DNA of 25,054 nucleotides from JAGYLJ01 sp034661035. GTDB lineage: Bacteria > Patescibacteriota > Minisyncoccia > Phycocordibacterales > UBA12079. The stretch's first letter is position 1; each line of letters begins with the position of its first letter. Positions 22,021 to 25,054 of this stretch are shown in pieces. The notes beneath the pieces are model-generated. The model did no database searches and was not told where the DNA came from. It saw nothing but the letters and a program-made list of their open reading frames with translations. The position numbers and the translations under genes were made by a program. The DNA lies in contig JAYEKM010000028.1 in NCBI GenBank assembly GCA_034661035.1, forward strand, positions 1-25,054. Reading direction: 5' to 3'.

Positions 22021-22028
22021 GCGATTTG

Positions 22029-22100
22029 TGCCCCCGGTAGGAATCGAACCTACATTGGAAGATTAGAAAACTTCAGTTCTATCCATTGAACTACGGGGAC
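22029..22100 (-). tRNA. tRNA-Arg (anticodon UCU)
   Basis: Read on the minus strand from 22100: acceptor GTCCCCG / CGGGGGC (one G-T), D-arm GTTC / GAAC, anticodon loop TTTCTAA with UCU at 34-36, T-arm GTAGG-TTCGATT-CCTAC, discriminator A. The 31-39 pair is T-T. The acceptor and trailer (22021-22031) have an exact 11-base inverted copy at 21939-21949. Confidence 0.94.
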
Positions 22101-22177
22101 AGGTTTAATTAAAAATCAGCTTATTTATACCAATATTATCACTATAAATCAATGAATAGTGTATAATTAAAAGTGAA

Positions 22178-23356
22178 ATGTCTAAAAAAATACTAATTTT
22201 TGGAGGACTGTTGTTCTTAATATTTTTTGTCTTAACAAATTATATAAATATAAGTCCTAAAGATATGTTGGCGGGTGTTTTTTTTGTTGATAGCCTCACA
22301 GAAAGACAATTAAAAGCCAAAGATAATGTGAGAATTTTAATTGTGCCTGGACACGATGATGAATACTGGGGAACGGAGTTTAATGGAATAAAAGAAGCTG
22401 ATTTAAATGTGGAGTTGGCAGAGTATCTGACTAATTATTTAAGGCAAGAAAAAGATTTTCAAGTTTATCTGTTAAGGAATAAACAAGGGTATGATGGTGA
22501 TTATTTAAATTACATAAAAAATAATAAAGAAGACATTTTTAATTTTCAAAAAAAGCATCAAGATACTATGAGTGCCTTAACAAGTTCTGGTTTGGTTGAT
22601 TCTGAAATTAGATTTAATTCAGACCAAAAATCTTTATCGGAAGTTGTTACAAGGTTGTATGGTATAAATAAATGGTCAAATGAGGAGAGTATGGATATTG
22701 TTATTCATGTTCATTTTAATGATTACCCTGGTAGGTACTCGGATTGGGTGGGTAAATATTCTGGCTTAACTATTTATATCCCAGATGAACAGTATTCAAA
22801 TCACAAGATTAGTTTCTCTATTGCCAGATCAGTTTCAAGTTTTTTGGGTAAATATTTTGCTTATAGTGATTTAAAATATGAAAAAGGACAACAAGGAATA
22901 AAAGAAAACCAAGAATTTATAGCTCTAGGGTCTTTTAATACTCTAGATGCTGCTGGTTTATTAGTTGAATATGGTTATATTTATGAACCTCAATTCACAA
23001 ATTCAAATACTAGGCAACCTCTGTTAAAAGAAATGGCATGGCAGACTTATCTTAGCTTAGCTGACTTTTTCAGTAAGGATTTGAAGAAGGATAACCTTAT
23101 GTTACCTTATCAGTGGGACCTTAATCTGAGTAAAGGGATGAATAATAATGAAGATGTTTTGGCTATGCAATTCCTTTTGTCTCAACAAGGTTTTTACCCA
23201 CCGTATGGGTATAATTTAAATGATTGTCCTATTTCGGGTAGTTTTGGAAATTGTACTTTAAGAGCAGTTAAGGATTTTCAGACAGAATATAGTATAATAC
23301 CTACCTCTGGTTTTGTCGGAGAATTAACAAGAAATAAATTAAATGAATTTGAGTAA
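22178..23356 (+). CDS. N-acetylmuramoyl-L-alanine amidase (Amidase_3) with peptidoglycan-binding domain
   Basis: The enzyme cuts the bond between MurNAc and the stem peptide. The 392-residue protein has an N-terminal membrane helix or uncleaved signal (about 4-22), an Amidase_3 domain (about 50-300) and a PG_binding_1-type domain (about 320-390, EDVLAMQFLLSQQGFYP, LRAVKDFQ). Zinc ligands and catalytic residue are visible: His59 (VPGHDDE), Glu73, His179 (HVHFND) and Glu264 (LLVEYGYI). It would act on the cell wall from outside the membrane, in division or wall turnover. TATAAT lies ten bases before the ATG. It overlaps the next gene by 14 bases. Confidence 0.88.
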   Translation: MSKKILIFGGLLFLIFFVLTNYINISPKDMLAGVFFVDSLTERQLKAKDNVRILIVPGHDDEYWGTEFNGIKEADLNVELAEYLTNYLRQEKDFQVYLLRNKQGYDGDYLNYIKNNKEDIFNFQKKHQDTMSALTSSGLVDSEIRFNSDQKSLSEVVTRLYGINKWSNEESMDIVIHVHFNDYPGRYSDWVGKYSGLTIYIPDEQYSNHKISFSIARSVSSFLGKYFAYSDLKYEKGQQGIKENQEFIALGSFNTLDAAGLLVEYGYIYEPQFTNSNTRQPLLKEMAWQTYLSLADFFSKDLKKDNLMLPYQWDLNLSKGMNNNEDVLAMQFLLSQQGFYPPYGYNLNDCPISGSFGNCTLRAVKDFQTEYSIIPTSGFVGELTRNKLNEFE

Positions 23357-24089
23357 AATAAAGATACTTTTTGAAGATGAAAATGTTTTGGTAATTAATA
23401 AGCCTGCCAATTTAGTTGTTCATGCTGACGGAAAAACTAACGAAGTGAATTTATGTGATTGGATTTTAAAAAATTATCCTAAGTTGGAAAATGTCGGTGA
23501 ACCTCTAATTCTTCAGGACCCTAATCTTGCAGACGGGCGAGGTGGTAAAGAGATAAGGAGACCGGGAATAGTTCATCGCTTAGACAGGGAAACTAGCGGT
23601 GTTTTAATTATCGCAAAAACTCAAGAATCTTTCTTAAATCTAAAACAGCAATTTAAAAATAAACAGATTGAAAAAAAATATAGGACTTTTGTTTGGGGTG
23701 AAGTTAAGAACAAGGAAGGGGTGATAGATAGACCGATTGGGAGAAGTAGTAAAGATTTTAGGCAATGGTCTGCCCAAAGGGGGGCTCGTGGGAAATTAAG
23801 AGAAGCTACGACAGAATATAAGGTCTTAAAAAAGAACAAAGAGTTTTCTTTTTTAGAAATTAACTTGAAAACAGGTAGAACTCATCAGATTAGGGTTCAT
23901 ATGAAAGCCTTTAATTATCCTGTAGTGGGGGATAGATTATATGCTCCTAAACGAGAGTATGCTCTTGGATTTGAAAGAGTTGCTTTACATGCCTTTTCTA
24001 TTGAGTTTATTTTATTAAATAAAGAAAAAGTTAAAGTAGAAGCACCTTTTCCTGATGATTTCGAGAAAGCTTTAACTTTGATGCTATAA
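23343..24089 (+). CDS. RluA/RluD-family 23S/tRNA pseudouridine synthase
   Basis: This enzyme isomerises specific uridines in rRNA or tRNA. The 248-residue protein starts with the family's EDENVLVINKPANLVVH, has the catalytic motif HRLDRETSG (78-86, Asp81) and the GRTHQIRVHM motif (about 178-187), and lacks an N-terminal S4 domain, so it is of the RluA/C type in length. The target uridine cannot be assigned. Its ATG lies within the amidase gene's last codons (14-base overlap). Confidence 0.9.
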   Translation: MNLSKIKILFEDENVLVINKPANLVVHADGKTNEVNLCDWILKNYPKLENVGEPLILQDPNLADGRGGKEIRRPGIVHRLDRETSGVLIIAKTQESFLNLKQQFKNKQIEKKYRTFVWGEVKNKEGVIDRPIGRSSKDFRQWSAQRGARGKLREATTEYKVLKKNKEFSFLEINLKTGRTHQIRVHMKAFNYPVVGDRLYAPKREYALGFERVALHAFSIEFILLNKEKVKVEAPFPDDFEKALTLML

Positions 24090-24120
24090 TCCTACATAGG
24101 ATTGCGAAATATAAAGATTT

Positions 24121-24723
24121 ATGATAAAGTTTGGCAATATGAAATTAGAAACAATCCAGATTTCATCGGTTGATATAGAAGAAAGGAAAAAACTTGGAAT
24201 TAGAGCAGGTGATACTGTTCGTGTGTGGGTAAAAATTCAAGAAAAAGGAAAGACTAGGTTACAAGCTTTCGAAGGTTTAGTTTTAGCTAGAAAACATGGC
24301 AATGAAGCAGGGGCGACATTTACTGTAAGAAAAGTGGCTAGTGGAGTAGGAGTAGAAAGGATTTTTCCTTTATTTTCACCAATTATTGATAGAATCGAAA
24401 TTATTAAAAGGTCAAGAGTAAGGAGATCAAAACTTTATTTTATTCGTGAAAAAGTAGCTAGAGAAATTAGAAGGCAAATGAGAAAGATGAAGATGGTTGA
24501 TATTACTACTAAGAGTGATATAGCAGAAGCAGATAGAATTAAAAAAGAAGAGGAAGAAAAGACAAAACAAGAACAAGAAGAAGTTAAAGAAGAATCTTCT
24601 ACTGAAGTCACAGAGGATAAGGAATTAAAGGGAGAAGTTAACCTATCTACAGAGCCCTCTTCCGCTGAAGCTACAGAGGACAAGGACAAGGACAAGGAAA
24701 AGGAAAAGGAAAAGAAAGAGTAA
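24121..24723 (+). CDS. rplS: Large-subunit ribosomal protein L19 with a charged C-terminal extension
   Basis: L19 sits at the subunit interface. Residues up to about 125 are a normal L19 core: GIRAGDTVRVWVKI, RLQAFEGLVLARK, TFTVRKVASGVGVERIFP, RRSKLYFIRE. Another ~75 residues follow, rich in Glu, Lys and Asp, with two related units, SSTEVTEDKE and SSAEATEDKD, and a KDKEKEKEKKE tail; bacterial L19 is usually about 115 residues. The start may be ATG 24121 (used) or ATG 24139. TATAAA lies five bases before the first. A strong terminator follows. Confidence 0.93.
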   Translation: MIKFGNMKLETIQISSVDIEERKKLGIRAGDTVRVWVKIQEKGKTRLQAFEGLVLARKHGNEAGATFTVRKVASGVGVERIFPLFSPIIDRIEIIKRSRVRRSKLYFIREKVAREIRRQMRKMKMVDITTKSDIAEADRIKKEEEEKTKQEQEEVKEESSTEVTEDKELKGEVNLSTEPSSAEATEDKDKDKEKEKEKKE

Positions 24724-24734
24724 TTTTAAAAATC

Positions 24735-24774
24735 AAAAGAGCCAAGTTTGCTTTTCGGCAAACTTGGCTCTTTT
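24735..24774 (+). terminator. rplS intrinsic terminator
   Basis: Perfect 17-bp stem (24735-24751 with 24758-24774), loop TTTTCG, GC-rich middle (GAGCCAAGTTTGC) and a T-run. Confidence 0.93.
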
Positions 24775-24798
24775 TGCGTGATTAATTGGTAGACATGA

Positions 24799-24804
24799 TA
24801 TAAT
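24799..24804 (+). promoter_or_regulatory. -10 box before the LAGLIDADG ORF
   Basis: TATAAT, then AGAGAC, then ATA 24811 in frame with the LAGLIDADG protein. The spacing equals that of the other leaderless genes here, but the codon is ATA, not ATG. Confidence 0.5.
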
Positions 24805-24810
24805 AGAGAC

Positions 24811-25054
24811 ATAAGTAAACTTGGTCCTAAGCCTAAAAAGATGGTTAAGATCGAGTGGTCTGCGGGTTTTGCTTATGCAATTGGTTTATTAACTACGGAT
24901 GGTAATTTATCAAAGGACGGTAGGCATATAGATTTTACTTCTAAGGATATTGATTTAATTAATTCTTTTAAAAAATGTTTAAATATTGATGATGTAAGGG
25001 TTGGTAAAAAATGTAGAAGTATAGAGAAAGATAAAGTTTATTTTAGAGTCCAGT
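24811..25054 (+). CDS. LAGLIDADG homing endonuclease-like protein, 5' part
   Basis: The frame runs off the right edge. From ATG 24841 it reads MVKIEWSAGFAYAIGLLTTDGNLS, with the first LAGLIDADG motif (FAYAIGLLTTDG, catalytic Asp) and then GRHIDFTSKDIDLINSFKKCL. In-frame codons before that ATG read SKLGPKPKK, which resembles the N terminus I recall for such CPR proteins, and they follow an ATA placed six bases after TATAAT. The start is therefore uncertain: ATA 24811, which I use as the feature start, or ATG 24841. It stands free behind rplS, not visibly inside an intron. Confidence 0.8.
   Translation, partial: MSKLGPKPKKMVKIEWSAGFAYAIGLLTTDGNLSKDGRHIDFTSKDIDLINSFKKCLNIDDVRVGKKCRSIEKDKVYFRVQ

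Larger units (their letters stand above)
21446..22028. other. Hairpin-rich non-coding region between convergent tRNAs
   Basis: No gene is seen in these 583 bases. In order: tRNA-Val terminator (21449-21488); inverted copy of the tRNA-Val 3' end (21502-21512); hairpin 21532-21557; hairpin 21571-21607 with GTAA loop; direct copy of the tRNA-Val 3' end (21609-21623); terminator-like hairpin 21656-21685; perfect 18-bp hairpin 21722-21760; hairpin 21842-21869; inverted copy of the tRNA-Arg 3' end (21939-21949); palindromic terminator 21976-22020. Confidence 0.8.

Noticed and set aside
1..25054. CRISPR array or prophage
   Set aside because: No regularly spaced repeats with unique spacers, and apart from the S74 fragment no phage structural or integrase genes. 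The S74 protein alone is not evidence of a phage.

Overview
The window looks like a chromosomal piece of a Candidate Phyla Radiation (Patescibacteria, probably Parcubacteria-like) bacterium. The basis is a strongly AT-rich sequence, short intergenic gaps, reduced versions of core proteins (PolA without a recognisable proofreading domain, a Mur ligase without its usual N-terminal domain, a minimal SpoU methylase), type IV pilus ATPase, small DUF5652-, DUF5320- and DUF134-type proteins, and a LAGLIDADG ORF of a kind common in these genomes. TGA is used as stop (receiver gene), so the code appears standard. The taxonomic call is inference from gene content, not from a marker tree.

Layout. 1-290: 3' end of a peptidase-S74 type tail-fibre-like protein. 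406-3855 (minus): pilB, then ruvB and a DUF192 lipoprotein/membrane protein, with a 139-bp palindrome between pilB and ruvB. 3972-7814 (plus): tsaE, polA and holA. 7813-8183: tRNA-Lys embedded in tRNA-derived repeats. 8227-9112: doxX and a SpoU methylase, divergent. 9115-11952 (minus): ruvA, a MurE-like ligase and a lamin-tail-like membrane protein, in that transcription order. 12038-13346 (plus): rpsT and a membrane-anchored trypsin-like protease. 13349-14088: tRNA-Arg(GCG) between two pieces of a decayed tRNA-Arg(UCU)-like gene, then a small membrane protein. 14346-15044: promoter, DUF5320 and DUF134 genes. 15092-17300: tRNA-Ser followed by two single-gene cassettes bounded by repeats. 17316-19116: two small membrane proteins and a thioredoxin-DsbD fusion. 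19120-21321: a lone receiver domain, a lone PEP-utiliser phosphohistidine domain, an unknown protein, ruvX and a YqaA/VTT membrane protein. 21373-22100: convergent tRNA-Val and tRNA-Arg(UCU) around about 580 bp of hairpin-rich non-coding DNA. 22178-24774: amidase, RluA/RluD-type pseudouridine synthase, rplS and its terminator. 24799-end: start of a LAGLIDADG ORF.

Most of the window is housekeeping (replication and repair, t6A modification, ribosome, cell wall, pilus). The unusual signal is at the tRNA genes. At the tRNA-Lys, tRNA-Val, tRNA-Ser and tRNA-Arg(UCU) loci the 3' end of the tRNA, or its immediate trailer, recurs downstream as an inverted copy, a direct copy or both, usually with a terminator hairpin between. 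At tRNA-Ser the space between the direct copies holds a whole gene, and the next gene is followed by a related 88-bp repeat; the repeat also supplies a Shine-Dalgarno-like GAGG upstream of each cassette start codon. This could be a tRNA-3'-end-targeting family of small elements or cassettes. That reading is inference.

A second recurring signal is TATAAT followed by exactly six bases and then the start codon. I found it at five genes, and at a sixth where the codon in that position is ATA. It implies leaderless mRNAs.
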